15,361 bases of DNA from Endomicrobium sp. GTDB lineage: Bacteria; Elusimicrobiota; Endomicrobiia; Endomicrobiales; Endomicrobiaceae. Each line of letters opens with the position of its first letter. The first letter of the stretch is position 1. The stretch lies in assembly GCA_031273645.1 (NCBI GenBank), contig JAISRM010000130.1:1-15361 (forward strand), given 5' to 3'. A program made the position numbers and the translations under genes. Below are positions 7,186 to 14,725 of the stretch, one piece after another. The notes beneath the pieces are model-generated. The model ran no database searches. It saw nothing but the letters and a program-made list of their open reading frames with translations, and had not been told where the DNA came from.

Positions 7186-8090
7186 AAATCGTCTCTCGTT
7201 AACAGGATATTATTTACGTCTTGCACCGAACCGCTTACAACGTCGATTTGATTTTCATTTAAAAACACTTTAATTCCGGGCGCATAACCTATTTGTAAAG
7301 AAAATTTATCAGAAGCTTTAAAATTCTTTGAAGAGCCTTTTAAGACCGTTCCCTGATAAAGTTCTCTTGAGTCGGATTCAATTTTTACCCACACGTTTTC
7401 AACGGCTTCAATGCGCAATTCAAGTTCGGCGTTTTTTTTGGCAGAATCAACGGATTGTTTTGCCGTCTTAGCGACCGGCGCGGCCGGCGCGGCCGGCTGT
7501 TTAGAAGCTTTAATATTTAGCGCTTCCTCAGCTGAATCTTTTTTATCAGACATTAGCGTATCGGAAGAAACTTCTATTAAAACAGCAGATGCTAAAACCG
7601 GAACTTCCTCCGTCTGCTGCGGCTGCGCAGGAAACTGATCAGGCAAAGACTGATTGCCGTCGGCAATTTCGGAAATGTTTTTATTAAAATATAAAAAAAC
7701 GATAAATAAAACCGCAATAACGACCAAAACGGCGACAAGCCATTTCGTCTCTACGGAACCGTCTTTTACTTTTTTATCGTCTTGAGCGTTATCTTCTTTG
7801 TCATCTTTACTAAAAAACGAATCGTCGCGCTCGTAACTATACTGATGCGCAACGTCGGAAGATTTTTTTTCTTCATATTGTTTTAATATGAGTTCCGGGT
7901 CAAAACCGAGATATTTTGCATATGATTTTAAAAAACTTTTATAATATATCTCGGCCGAAAAAACCTTCATATTGCCTTCTTCTAAGGCGACAAGATACTG
8001 TTCCTGAATTTTAGTGCTTTTATGGGCGGCTTTTAACGACAACCCGCCGGTTTTGCGTTTTTCTTTAAGCAGCTTCCCTATTTCTTTCAT
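7182..8090 (-). CDS. rodZ: RodZ-like cytoskeletal/cell-shape protein (HTH + TM + DUF4115)
   Basis: This 302-residue protein shows RodZ architecture: an N-terminal Cro/C1-type helix-turn-helix of the HTH_25 class (about 1-72, IGKLLKEKRKTGGLSLKAAH...), a charged linker, one transmembrane segment (about 117-135, WLVAVLVVIAVLFIVFLYF), a Pro/Ala/Ser-rich periplasmic linker and a C-terminal DUF4115-like beta domain (about 223-292). RodZ links MreB filaments to the membrane in rods; its DNA-binding role is generally secondary. No mreB lies in the window. The ATG follows lolA by 16 bases and is preceded by eight T residues instead of a good ribosome-binding site, so initiation may depend on coupling. 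A GC-rich tandem 9-mer encodes the AAPAAPVA stretch. Confidence 0.85.
   Translation of the reverse strand: MKEIGKLLKEKRKTGGLSLKAAHKSTKIQEQYLVALEEGNMKVFSAEIYYKSFLKSYAKYLGFDPELILKQYEEKKSSDVAHQYSYERDDSFFSKDDKEDNAQDDKKVKDGSVETKWLVAVLVVIAVLFIVFLYFNKNISEIADGNQSLPDQFPAQPQQTEEVPVLASAVLIEVSSDTLMSDKKDSAEEALNIKASKQPAAPAAPVAKTAKQSVDSAKKNAELELRIEAVENVWVKIESDSRELYQGTVLKGSSKNFKASDKFSLQIGYAPGIKVFLNENQIDVVSGSVQDVNNILLTRDDL
7475..7497. repeat. Short GC-rich tandem repeat (CCGGCGCGG) inside rodZ
   Basis: Two full 9-base units (7475-7483, 7484-7492) and a partial third encode the Ala/Pro-rich part of the RodZ periplasmic linker. They stand out from the AT-rich surroundings, and the unit keeps frame, so slippage would only change linker length. 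Confidence 0.75.
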
Positions 8091-8106
8091 TAAAAAAAAC
8101 CGCCCG

Positions 8107-8763
8107 TTATAGTTTTATTACTTCTACGCCCTCAGGCGCTTTAAATTTAAAAATATCTTTCTTAAAATTCTGATTAGTTTTAACGTTTGCAAGACTTACG
8201 TTGACGGAAATTCCTCCGGAAAGCACAATAGCCTTAACGGGATAAAAAGTTTTCTTTGAAACGTATATTTGCATAGTCCATTCTTTTTTTGAGTTCGGAT
8301 ATATTTCAAGAATGTAATTGTCTTCGTCTTCTGCGGCATAATCTATCGCGTTGTTTTTTTGTATATCTTTCCAGCCGCTTCCAAAACTTATAAGGGAAGC
8401 CGGAGCAAAATCGCCGTTTATCATATTTTTCCAATCGTCTATAACGGCCTGATCGTTTTCGGGAGTATAAACGGTTATTTTTCCGCCGCTGATATATATC
8501 TTTTGCTCCTGAGGAGCTTTTTGCGTTATAAAAATTCCGTCGGGCTTTTTATATTTTAAATTTCCGTTGATAAGCTGTTTTTCGCCGGTAGCCGTATAAA
8601 ATATTTCTTGGGAATAATCGGTTTCAAAAGTCTTTACGGCTTTATCCGCTTCTTCCATTTTTGCAAGGACGTCTTTTAATTTTTCTTCATTGCTTTGCGC
8701 AAAAACCGAAGGCGCAAAAAAAGCCAAAGCCAATACCATTGCGGCTGCAATTCCTATTTTCAT
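8107..8763 (-). CDS. lolA: Outer-membrane lipoprotein carrier protein LolA
   Basis: This 218-residue protein has a signal peptide (MKIGIAAAMVLALAFFAPSVFA, shown here in parts: basic K2, hydrophobic core, cleavage after AFA-like VFA near residue 22). The mature part has the LolA pattern: an early helix (EEKLKDVLAKMEEADKAVKT), FETDYSQEIF, a strand NGNLKYKKPD, and repeated beta strands forming an open barrel. LolA carries lipoproteins across the periplasm to the outer membrane, which implies a diderm cell. The gene starts two bases after the ftsK stop, with a strong AAGGGGGA site inside the ftsK end. The ftsK-lolA order is widely conserved. Confidence 0.9.
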   Translation of the reverse strand: MKIGIAAAMVLALAFFAPSVFAQSNEEKLKDVLAKMEEADKAVKTFETDYSQEIFYTATGEKQLINGNLKYKKPDGIFITQKAPQEQKIYISGGKITVYTPENDQAVIDDWKNMINGDFAPASLISFGSGWKDIQKNNAIDYAAEDEDNYILEIYPNSKKEWTMQIYVSKKTFYPVKAIVLSGGISVNVSLANVKTNQNFKKDIFKFKAPEGVEVIKL

Positions 8764-8765
8764 TT

Positions 8766-10955
8766 TTATCCCCCTTGAGTGTGATTCTTTTCCAAATACT
8801 CCTCTATTTTATCATAATTAATCTGCCATTTGTTAGTGCCTTCGGGTTTCTTTATAAACCCTTGAGTTTCAAGAAGACTTAAAATATTTGTCGCCCTTGA
8901 AGAACTGCCGAAATTAGCTTTTAATAAATCCTGCGAAACTCTTCTGCGCTCGTATATAAGATTTAAAGCCGGAACGAGATCTTTCTTTCTCTTTTCAGCC
9001 ATAGGATCAAAAGATTCCGGAGTTACTTCAACTGCCGCCGGCTCGTAAATTCTGGGGAAATTTTGATCATTGATAAAACCGACTATACGCTCCGTTTCTT
9101 TTAAAGAAACAAAAGCGCCCTGCAGACGCGCCGGCTTAGATTCTCCCTGATTTAAAAAGAGCATGTCTCCTTTGCCAAGCAAATCTTCTGCGCCAAGCAT
9201 GTCGAGAATAACCCTTGAATCTATTTTTGAAGTCGTCTGAAAAGAAAGCCTTGCTGGAAAATTTGCTTTTATTATGCCCGTTATAACGTTTACGGAAGGC
9301 CTTTGCGTGGCAAGTATCAAATGTATGCCGACGGCTCTTGCCATTTGGGCAAGACGCTGTATGGAATCTTCTATTTCTTTTTGGGCTACAAGCATTAAAT
9401 CGGCAAGCTCGTCTATTATCACGACTATGTAAAATTCTTTTTCTTGTCCTGTTTCGGCCATTTTAGAATTATATTCTTCAATATTTCTTACCATGGCTTT
9501 GGCAAATTTCTTATAGCGATCGTCCATGATCGTTACAAGTTTTTTTAAAGCCGACGCCGCTTCGCGAGGGTTTGTTATAATATCGGCGTCTGCGGCGCAA
9601 GAGCACGGATTATAAAGATGAGGAATATCTTTATATATCGGCATTTCAACGCGCTTGGGATCTATCAGCGTAAACTTCACTTCGTCCGGACGCGCTTTAA
9701 ATAAAATTGACAAAATGATAGTGTGTATCCCCACGCTTTTTCCCGAACCCGTAGCTCCGGCTATAAGCAAATGCGGCATTTTGGCAAGATTAGCGACATA
9801 TCCTTCCCCGTCGGTAGTTTTTCCAAGCGCCAAAGTCAGCAAAGAAGAAGATTTTATAAAAGCGTCGCTTTCAATAATTGCCCTTAAGCCGACAATAAGC
9901 CCGTCGGGATTTGGAACTTCTATTCCGACGGCGGCTTTTTCGGGAATAGGAACGACTCTTATGGCAGACGTGCGCATAGTAAGCGAAAGATTGTCGATAA
10001 TTCCGGTAACGGCCTGAATTTTTACCCCCGGAGCAAGAAGCAAATCGTAGCGGGTAACGACAGGACCCGGAATAATATCTTTGACTTCGGCGGCTATGTC
10101 AAAATCTGCAAGAGTAGTTCTCAGCAATTGCGCGCGCGCAAGGAGATCGTCTTTATTTGCCGCAAAGTTTATGACCGGATCGTTTTTTAACAAAGACGTC
10201 GGAGGCAGTTTATAATTAAAACTTTTGCTGTCTATTTTTTCCGCTTTCTTTTCTTCATTTAGAATTTTTTGAGCGGCCGCTTTATCGCGCTGCTCGTCTT
10301 TTTTATCTACTATATTAGGCGGTTTTAAAGGTTCAGTCTTAGGATTTTTTTCTTTTTCTTCAGGCTCTTTTTTAACGGCGGCGCCGGGTTTCTTTTCATA
10401 TATTTTAGGAGCGTTTTCTTCTTCTTTGGTCTTTGAGATATCCTGTTTTAAACCTTTAAAAAATCCTATTACGCAGGCGCTTATTGAAATTCTAAAAAGG
10501 CTTGCAAGCGAATAAATAAAAACGATTGAAACAAGAGAAAAACCCAGCCACATGCCAAAAAGCTGTTCAAAAAAAGGATAAAATCTCTCGCCAAGCCAGC
10601 CGCCGTAAGTGTTTAGAGAAAACAAAATTCCCGAGAAAGTAAATAATACCGACGAGGAAACAAGAGTCGCAAGCGACCATATAAAATCAAGCCTTCCTTT
10701 AAGTTCAAAAGATTTGCTTATGCGCACTATAAAAGACCAAAACAAAAGCAGCGGCACGACATAAGCTCCCGTGCCAAACAATTGAGACATTATATTTTGA
10801 AAAGATTTTCCAAACAATCCCGAAGCTTGCGGAGCAACGAGAGCATACGCGCTTGCAAAAGACAATAAAGCAAAAAACAGGGCTGCCAAATCCCTGTTTC
10901 TGTTATTATTTTGCAATTGTTGTTTTTTATTTTTTGATTTTTTAATTTTTCCCAC
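8766..10955 (-). CDS. ftsK: DNA translocase FtsK
   Basis: This 729-residue protein has four transmembrane helices (about 22-40, 64-80, 92-114, 136-158), a charged Lys/Glu-rich linker of moderate length (about 170-250), and the FtsK/SpoIIIE motor. Walker A is GATGSGKS (400-407), Walker B is VVIIDELADLM (D515, E516), and LATQRPSVNVITG follows at 548-560. The C-terminal winged-helix gamma domain (about 655-720, with GSSSRATNIL) normally reads KOPS sequences and contacts XerD. FtsK pumps DNA at the septum and activates dimer resolution; a Xer recombinase gene ends the same gene run. I use the GTG at 10955, which has GGAG eight bases upstream. The linker is far shorter than the one in E. coli FtsK and closer to SpoIIIE-type proteins. 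Confidence 0.95.
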   Translation of the reverse strand: MGKIKKSKNKKQQLQNNNRNRDLAALFFALLSFASAYALVAPQASGLFGKSFQNIMSQLFGTGAYVVPLLLFWSFIVRISKSFELKGRLDFIWSLATLVSSSVLFTFSGILFSLNTYGGWLGERFYPFFEQLFGMWLGFSLVSIVFIYSLASLFRISISACVIGFFKGLKQDISKTKEEENAPKIYEKKPGAAVKKEPEEKEKNPKTEPLKPPNIVDKKDEQRDKAAAQKILNEEKKAEKIDSKSFNYKLPPTSLLKNDPVINFAANKDDLLARAQLLRTTLADFDIAAEVKDIIPGPVVTRYDLLLAPGVKIQAVTGIIDNLSLTMRTSAIRVVPIPEKAAVGIEVPNPDGLIVGLRAIIESDAFIKSSSLLTLALGKTTDGEGYVANLAKMPHLLIAGATGSGKSVGIHTIILSILFKARPDEVKFTLIDPKRVEMPIYKDIPHLYNPCSCAADADIITNPREAASALKKLVTIMDDRYKKFAKAMVRNIEEYNSKMAETGQEKEFYIVVIIDELADLMLVAQKEIEDSIQRLAQMARAVGIHLILATQRPSVNVITGIIKANFPARLSFQTTSKIDSRVILDMLGAEDLLGKGDMLFLNQGESKPARLQGAFVSLKETERIVGFINDQNFPRIYEPAAVEVTPESFDPMAEKRKKDLVPALNLIYERRRVSQDLLKANFGSSSRATNILSLLETQGFIKKPEGTNKWQINYDKIEEYLEKNHTQGG

Positions 10956-10999
10956 AAGAACCGCTCCAAAAAGACGCGCGGAGAAATAAGCGGCAAGGG

Positions 11000-11206
11000 C
11001 TATTTAAGAGAAATTACGTAGCTGTGTTCCGTACGCGTTATATTAACTTTATCTTCTCTGGCAAGCCAGCCTAAAGCAAGATAGAGCAAAGTATTTGACA
11101 AACCGAGATTAGCTTTTATTTTAATCGGATAAGACTGCCCGTGCTCGCCCAAATACTGCCATATTGCTCCGGCTGCAAAACCTATTTGTTCGGTTATTTC
11201 CGCCAT
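11000..11206 (-). CDS. Small winged helix-turn-helix protein (DUF2582/PF10771-like)
   Basis: This 68-residue protein matches the pattern of the small winged-helix family PF10771: IGFAAGAIWQYLGEHG, then LGLSNTLLYLALGWLAREDKV and a terminal beta wing (ITRTEHSYVISL). The family's function is not established. The fold suggests DNA binding, though no experimental role can be claimed. It sits between accB (18 bases upstream, with GAGAGG before the ATG) and ftsK (44 bases downstream), so it is transcribed with them. It is complete and of the family's usual length. Confidence 0.8.
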   Translation of the reverse strand: MAEITEQIGFAAGAIWQYLGEHGQSYPIKIKANLGLSNTLLYLALGWLAREDKVNITRTEHSYVISLK

Positions 11207-11224
11207 TTCATAACCCTCTCAAGT

Positions 11225-11698
11225 TTAAAGCTTTTCAACCTCAAACAAATCCTGACCCGCGCTTACGATTTTGCCGTTTTCGGCGATAACTTTAACTATT
11301 TTAGCTTTATAAGTAGCCTTGATTTCATTCATTACTTTCATTGCTTCAACTATGCAAAGCGCTTTGCCTATTTCAACTATGTCTCCCGCAGACACAAAAG
11401 CCGCAGACGAAGGAGAAGGCGACTGATAAAATATTCCGGTGATCGGAGATTTTACGGTTTCTGCCGAAACCGAAACGGAATTATTCTGCGGCGCGCCCGC
11501 CGTCTTATTTTCTGCCGCCGAAACCGGCTGCGCTTTTTTTACGGCTATGCGCTCGGCGTCGGGATCTTTGCGCTTTATGCAAACGTTGTAATCTTGGCAA
11601 TTTACTTCTAATTCGCTTATTTTTTCTTCTTTCATTATCTCGTAAAGAGATTGCACTTTGCTTTTTATATCGTTCTTAGATTCGTTTCCGTTTGCCAT
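11225..11698 (-). CDS. accB: Acetyl-CoA carboxylase biotin carboxyl carrier protein
   Basis: This 157-residue protein has a helical N-terminus (IKSKVQSLYEIMKEEKISELEV), a flexible Ala/Ser/Pro linker (about 55-82) and a C-terminal biotinyl/lipoyl domain (about 83-155). The biotin-acceptor lysine is K121 in VEAMKVMNEI, close to the consensus AMKM. KSPITGIFYQSPSPSSAAFV is typical of AccB and not of lipoyl domains. AccB carries carboxybiotin between AccC and the AccAD transferase in the first step of fatty-acid synthesis. The usual partner accC does not follow; the small winged-helix gene does. A 103-base gap separates it from pnp, and AAAGGTG precedes the ATG. Confidence 0.93.
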   Translation of the reverse strand: MANGNESKNDIKSKVQSLYEIMKEEKISELEVNCQDYNVCIKRKDPDAERIAVKKAQPVSAAENKTAGAPQNNSVSVSAETVKSPITGIFYQSPSPSSAAFVSAGDIVEIGKALCIVEAMKVMNEIKATYKAKIVKVIAENGKIVSAGQDLFEVEKL

Positions 11699-11732
11699 TT
11701 TGCACCTTTAGTTTTAAAAAATTAAGAAACCG

Positions 11733-11781
11733 AAAAGTTTAACGCCGGTATTGGTTTTTAATGTATCTTTGCTAAACTTTT
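11733..11781. repeat. 9-bp inverted repeat in the pnp-accB gap
   Basis: AAAAGTTTA (11733-11741) and TAAACTTTT (11773-11781) are perfect inverted repeats flanking a 31-base loop. On the minus strand a T-rich stretch (TTAATTTTTT) begins about 10 bases after the second arm. This might attenuate transcription between pnp and accB, but the stem is all weak pairs except one and the loop is long. Confidence 0.3.
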
Positions 11782-11801
11782 GCGGATTTCTAATATTAAA
11801 A

Positions 11802-13880
11802 TTAATTGCCTCTTAAAGCGGCTTTTATACTGAGATTTATTCTTCCTTTCTCGTCTATCTCAACGGCTTTAACGGTAACAATATCGCCTTCTTTAACAAC
11901 GTCTTCAACTTTATTGACGCGTTTTTCTGCAAGCTGGGAAATGTGTATAAGACCTTCTTTGCCGGGAAGAACTTCCGCAAAAGCTCCGAAAGCCATAAGC
12001 CTTGTTATCCTTCCTTTGTATATTTTGCCGATTTCAACTTCCGCCGTTAAAGCTTCAACAGCAGCTTTGGCAGATTCTACTCCTGCGGCGTCAGTTCCTG
12101 AAATGAAAACTTTGCCCGTTTCTTCAATGTCTATCTGAACGCCGTTTTCTTCCTGTATTTTTCTTATATTTTTTCCGCCGGGACCTATAAGCTCGCCTAT
12201 TTTATTTTGAGGAATCATGACGGTTACAATCTTTGGAGCATACAAAGAGACGTCGTTTTTAGGCGTATTTATTGCGGCGTCCATTTTGTCGAGTATAAAA
12301 AATCTTCCGCGTTTTGCCTGATCTAAAGCCTGAACGAGTATGTCGTGCGTAAGACCTGAAATTTTTATATCCATCTGAAGAGCGGTAATGCCGTTTCTTG
12401 TTCCGGCTACTTTAAAATCCATATCGCCAAGATGATCTTCCATGCCCATTATATCGGTAAGAACGGCGTAATTGCCGCCCTCTTTTATAAGTCCCATTGC
12501 AACTCCGGCAACGCTTGATTTAACCGGAACTCCGGCGTTAAACAAAGCCAAAGAACCGCCGCAAACCGAAGCCATCGACGAAGAACCGTTTGATTCAAGA
12601 ATATCGGAAACTATTCTTATAGTATAAGCAAAATCTTCTTCTTTTGGAAGAACGGCTCTGAGAGATCTTTTCGCAAGATTTCCATGACCTATTTCCCTTC
12701 TGCTTGTAGATCTTTCGCTTTTTGCTTCTCCGGTTGCAAAACCCGGGAAATTATAGTGAAGCATAAAACGTTCTTTATATTCTCCCGCAAGTTCGTCCAT
12801 AATCTGCTGATCTCCGGGAGTTCCCAAAGTAACGGTAGCCAAAGCCTGAGTTTGCCCTCTTGTAAACAAAGCCGAACCGTGAGCTCTTGGCAAAACGCCG
12901 GTTTCAATGGAAATAGGTCTTATTTCTTCAAAACCTCTTCCGTCTGTTCTTACTTTTTTATTTAAAACGAGTTCTCTGGCTTTTTTGTAAAAAATATCTT
13001 CAAGCACGGCGTCAATAGCCGCGGCCGTTTCCTGCGGATATTTTTCAAGAAGCCTTGCGCTTATATCTTTTTTAAAAGAAGCCCAGAAAAATTCTCTTTC
13101 GCTTTTTTCTTTAATCGTTACGCCTTCTTCGGCTTTTGCAAGCGCTTCGGCTTCTATGTCGGCTTTTAAAGCTTCGTTGTACGAGGGCGCGGCGACTTTA
13201 ATTTTTTCTTTTGCCGGAAACTGTTTTTGAATTTCGCATATATCTTTAATTGTTTCGGAAGCAAGTTTTAAAGCGTCAAGCATTTCTGCTTCTGAAAGTT
13301 CAAGAGAAGCCGCTTCTACCATAGTTACGGCGTCTTGCGTTCCGCTTACAACTAAGTCTAAATCGCTGATTTTTTGTTCTGTTTTGGTGGGATTTACTAC
13401 GAGTTGTCCGTCTATACGGCCTATTCTGACGCAGGCTATGGGAGTTGAAAAAGGAAGTTCAGAAATATTTAAAGCTACCGACGTTCCTATAACCGCCGCT
13501 ATTTCCGTATCGTTTTCTGCGTCGGAAGAAAGCACAATAGCAGAAATTTGCGTGTCATTTCTCCAGTACTCCGGAAAAAGAGGCCTTATGCTTCTGTCAA
13601 TAATCCTGCTTACAAGAATTTCGCTGTCTCTTGGCTTTGCTTCTCTTCTGAAAAAACCTCCGGGTATTCTTCCGGCTGCATAAGTTCTTTCTCTGTAATC
13701 TACGGTCAAAGGCATAAAATCGATGCCGGGTTTAGGCTCTTTTGAAGCGACTACCGAAACAAGAACCGTAGTTTCGCCTATCGTTACCGTGCATGAACCG
13801 CTTGCCTGCTTTGCGACTTTACCCGATTCAATAATAAATTTTTTACCGGCTACTTCAACTTCTTTTTTAAAATATTCCAC
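11802..13880 (-). CDS. pnp: Polyribonucleotide nucleotidyltransferase (PNPase)
   Basis: PNPase degrades RNA 3' to 5' by phosphorolysis. Counted from the start I choose, the protein is 692 residues: RNase PH domain 1 (about 5-210), a helical linker, RNase PH domain 2 (about 315-535) with SNGSSSMA and catalytic D476 and D482 in LTDIMGMEDHLGDMDFK, a KH domain with GPGG (566-569), and an S1 domain (about 617-688). The frame stays open to 13973, but I prefer GTG 13880: it has GGAG seven bases upstream, gives VEYFKKEVEVAGKKF, which matches where PNPases begin, and gives the usual length. ATG 13904 is the alternative. The TTG at 13973 lies inside a hairpin arm and is unlikely. The gene follows rpsO, the classic arrangement. 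Confidence 0.93.
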   Translation of the reverse strand: MEYFKKEVEVAGKKFIIESGKVAKQASGSCTVTIGETTVLVSVVASKEPKPGIDFMPLTVDYRERTYAAGRIPGGFFRREAKPRDSEILVSRIIDRSIRPLFPEYWRNDTQISAIVLSSDAENDTEIAAVIGTSVALNISELPFSTPIACVRIGRIDGQLVVNPTKTEQKISDLDLVVSGTQDAVTMVEAASLELSEAEMLDALKLASETIKDICEIQKQFPAKEKIKVAAPSYNEALKADIEAEALAKAEEGVTIKEKSEREFFWASFKKDISARLLEKYPQETAAAIDAVLEDIFYKKARELVLNKKVRTDGRGFEEIRPISIETGVLPRAHGSALFTRGQTQALATVTLGTPGDQQIMDELAGEYKERFMLHYNFPGFATGEAKSERSTSRREIGHGNLAKRSLRAVLPKEEDFAYTIRIVSDILESNGSSSMASVCGGSLALFNAGVPVKSSVAGVAMGLIKEGGNYAVLTDIMGMEDHLGDMDFKVAGTRNGITALQMDIKISGLTHDILVQALDQAKRGRFFILDKMDAAINTPKNDVSLYAPKIVTVMIPQNKIGELIGPGGKNIRKIQEENGVQIDIEETGKVFISGTDAAGVESAKAAVEALTAEVEIGKIYKGRITRLMAFGAFAEVLPGKEGLIHISQLAEKRVNKVEDVVKEGDIVTVKAVEIDEKGRINLSIKAALRGN

Positions 13881-13882
13881 TT

Positions 13883-13924
13883 TTAAGCTCCATCGTCCCG
13901 GCATACTATGCACAAAAGATCCAA
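13883..13924 (-). CDS. Possible 13-codon leader peptide ahead of pnp (speculative)
   Basis: A strong ribosome-binding sequence, AAGGAG, lies upstream of pnp but has no in-frame pnp start at the right distance. Five bases after it is a TTG opening a 13-codon frame (MDLLCIVCRDDGA if TTG is read as Met) whose TAA ends two bases before the preferred pnp GTG. The pnp ribosome-binding GGAG lies within its last codons. This would suit translational coupling or leader-peptide control. TTG starts are weak and the frame is short, so this may be chance. Confidence 0.25.
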   Translation of the reverse strand: MDLLCIVCRDDGA

Positions 13925-13970
13925 ATAAACTCCTTTTTAAGAAGTTCGGATATTCTGAAATTAAGACTTC

Positions 13971-14009
13971 CAATAGAAAAGTTTTAAATACTGCGAAAAA
14001 CTTCTATTG
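13971..14009 (-). promoter_or_regulatory. Long hairpin in the rpsO-pnp leader
   Basis: On the minus (mRNA) strand CAATAGAAGTTTT pairs with AAAACTTTTCTATTG: 13 base pairs with a two-base bulge and an 11-base loop. No T-run follows, so it is not an intrinsic terminator. In E. coli a hairpin at this same place, between rpsO and pnp, is cut by RNase III and lets PNPase repress its own synthesis. The position and shape here suggest a similar autoregulatory element; the mechanism is inference. Confidence 0.55.
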
Positions 14010-14083
14010 CGGCACTTCTTTTTCAGCGTTTCTTTGCATCCTTTGTAGCTGCGCCGGAACTTTTTAATGTCCCAGAAAAATTT

Positions 14084-14344
14084 TTACTTTCTGAGATCTA
14101 ATTTTTTAATCAAAGACGTATAACCGTCTTTATCGTGTTTTTTTATATAGTCGAGAAGTCTTCTTCTCTGTCCTATCATTTTAAGAAATCCCACTCTTGA
14201 GGCAAAATCTTTTGGATATTTCTGAAAATGATCTGAAAGATACTTTATCCTCGATGTAAGAAGGGCGACCTGGACTTCCGGAGAACCTGTGTCGGTAGCG
14301 TGCGTCTTAAATTGTTCAACCACGACTTTCTTTTCAAATGCCAT
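14084..14344 (-). CDS. rpsO: 30S ribosomal protein S15 (uS15)
   Basis: This 86-residue protein carries the S15 signature throughout: FKTHATDTGSPEVQVALLTSRIKYLSDHF in parts, then GFLKMIGQRRRLLDYIKKHD and a C-terminal SLIKKLDLRK. S15 binds the central domain of 16S rRNA early in small-subunit assembly. The size is close to the usual 88-89 residues. The start is well supported by AAGGAG eight bases upstream of ATG. An extended -10 promoter lies about 50 bases upstream. It heads the rpsO-pnp pair, as in many bacteria. In E. coli S15 also represses its own translation through its mRNA leader; the short leader here shows no structure I can assign to that. Confidence 0.97.
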   Translation of the reverse strand: MAFEKKVVVEQFKTHATDTGSPEVQVALLTSRIKYLSDHFQKYPKDFASRVGFLKMIGQRRRLLDYIKKHDKDGYTSLIKKLDLRK

Positions 14345-14395
14345 CTTTGTAACTCCTTACTTTTTCTGTGTTGTTTTTATTGATACAACTTGTTG

Positions 14396-14424
14396 ATTTT
14401 ACCATATTTTCTTCTAAAAGTAAA
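14396..14424 (-). promoter_or_regulatory. Sigma-70-type promoter for rpsO-pnp
   Basis: On the minus strand TTTACT (14424-14419) is followed 17 bases later by an extended -10, TGG-TAAAAT (14404-14396), five of six to TATAAT. Transcription would begin near 14389, giving a leader of about 45 bases before the rpsO ATG. A TTGACA also occurs further upstream (minus strand, near 14452), but it lies in the repeat-derived sequence and has no good -10 at proper spacing. Confidence 0.6.
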
Positions 14425-14480
14425 ATTAACTTTTTTTCAATGTCTGTCAATTCACGCGTTTTTAATATTCACCTCCGTAT

Positions 14481-14607
14481 TGTCATTCCCGCGAAAGCGG
14501 GAATCCATGTTTAATATTAATATGGCTTCTAACATTATTTCTTTTAAAAACGCAATGTAAAAAGATTTTTTTAGCAAACTTGGATTCCCGCTTTCGCGGG
14601 AATGACA
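14481..14607 (+). mobile_element. 127-bp MITE-like element with perfect 27-bp terminal inverted repeats
   Basis: The left end (14481-14507) and right end (14581-14607) are exact inverse complements over 27 bases (28 if the flanking T/A is counted). Each contains the self-complementary 20-mer ATTCCCGCGAAAGCGGGAAT (14485-14504; inverse at 14584-14603). The 73-base interior is AT-rich and non-coding. No transposase is encoded and no clear target-site duplication is visible. A related copy with a changed interior lies at 2729-2886 in the opposite orientation. Confidence 0.75.
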
Positions 14608-14722
14608 AATAGGGCGCGGAAATGACAGACGCAAACAAATGTAAAAAAATTTTTAGCCAACTCTGATTCCCGCTTTCGCGGGAATTGACAAAATAGGGCG
14701 CAGAAATTGACAGACACAAACA
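14554..14722. repeat. Tandem duplication of an 84/85-bp unit
   Basis: Unit 1 (14554-14637) and unit 2 (14638-14722) share the same order of modules: AATGTAAAAA, a T-run with TTTAGC, the ATTCCC/GGGAAT palindrome (14584-14603; 14666-14685), AATAGGGCGC, and GACAGAC-CAAACA. They differ by scattered substitutions and single-base indels. Unit 1 overlaps the right half of the 127-bp element, so the duplication includes the element end plus its right flank. Confidence 0.8.
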
Positions 14723-14725
14723 GTC

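Noticed and set aside
9655..10017. 120-codon plus-strand frame opposite ftsK
   Set aside because: Antisense shadow of the conserved FtsK motor domain; no ribosome-binding site or domain.
11141..11611. 156-codon plus-strand frame opposite accB
   Set aside because: It is antisense to a clear accB gene, rich in Arg and Tyr runs, with no recognisable domain.
13881..13973. Longer PNPase N-terminus starting at TTG 13973
   Set aside because: The start lies in the arm of a hairpin, the added residues do not resemble PNPase N-termini, and a good ribosome-binding site serves the GTG at 13880.
14481..14722. A full insertion sequence
   Set aside because: No transposase reading frame lies between or beside the inverted repeats; only non-autonomous sequence is present.
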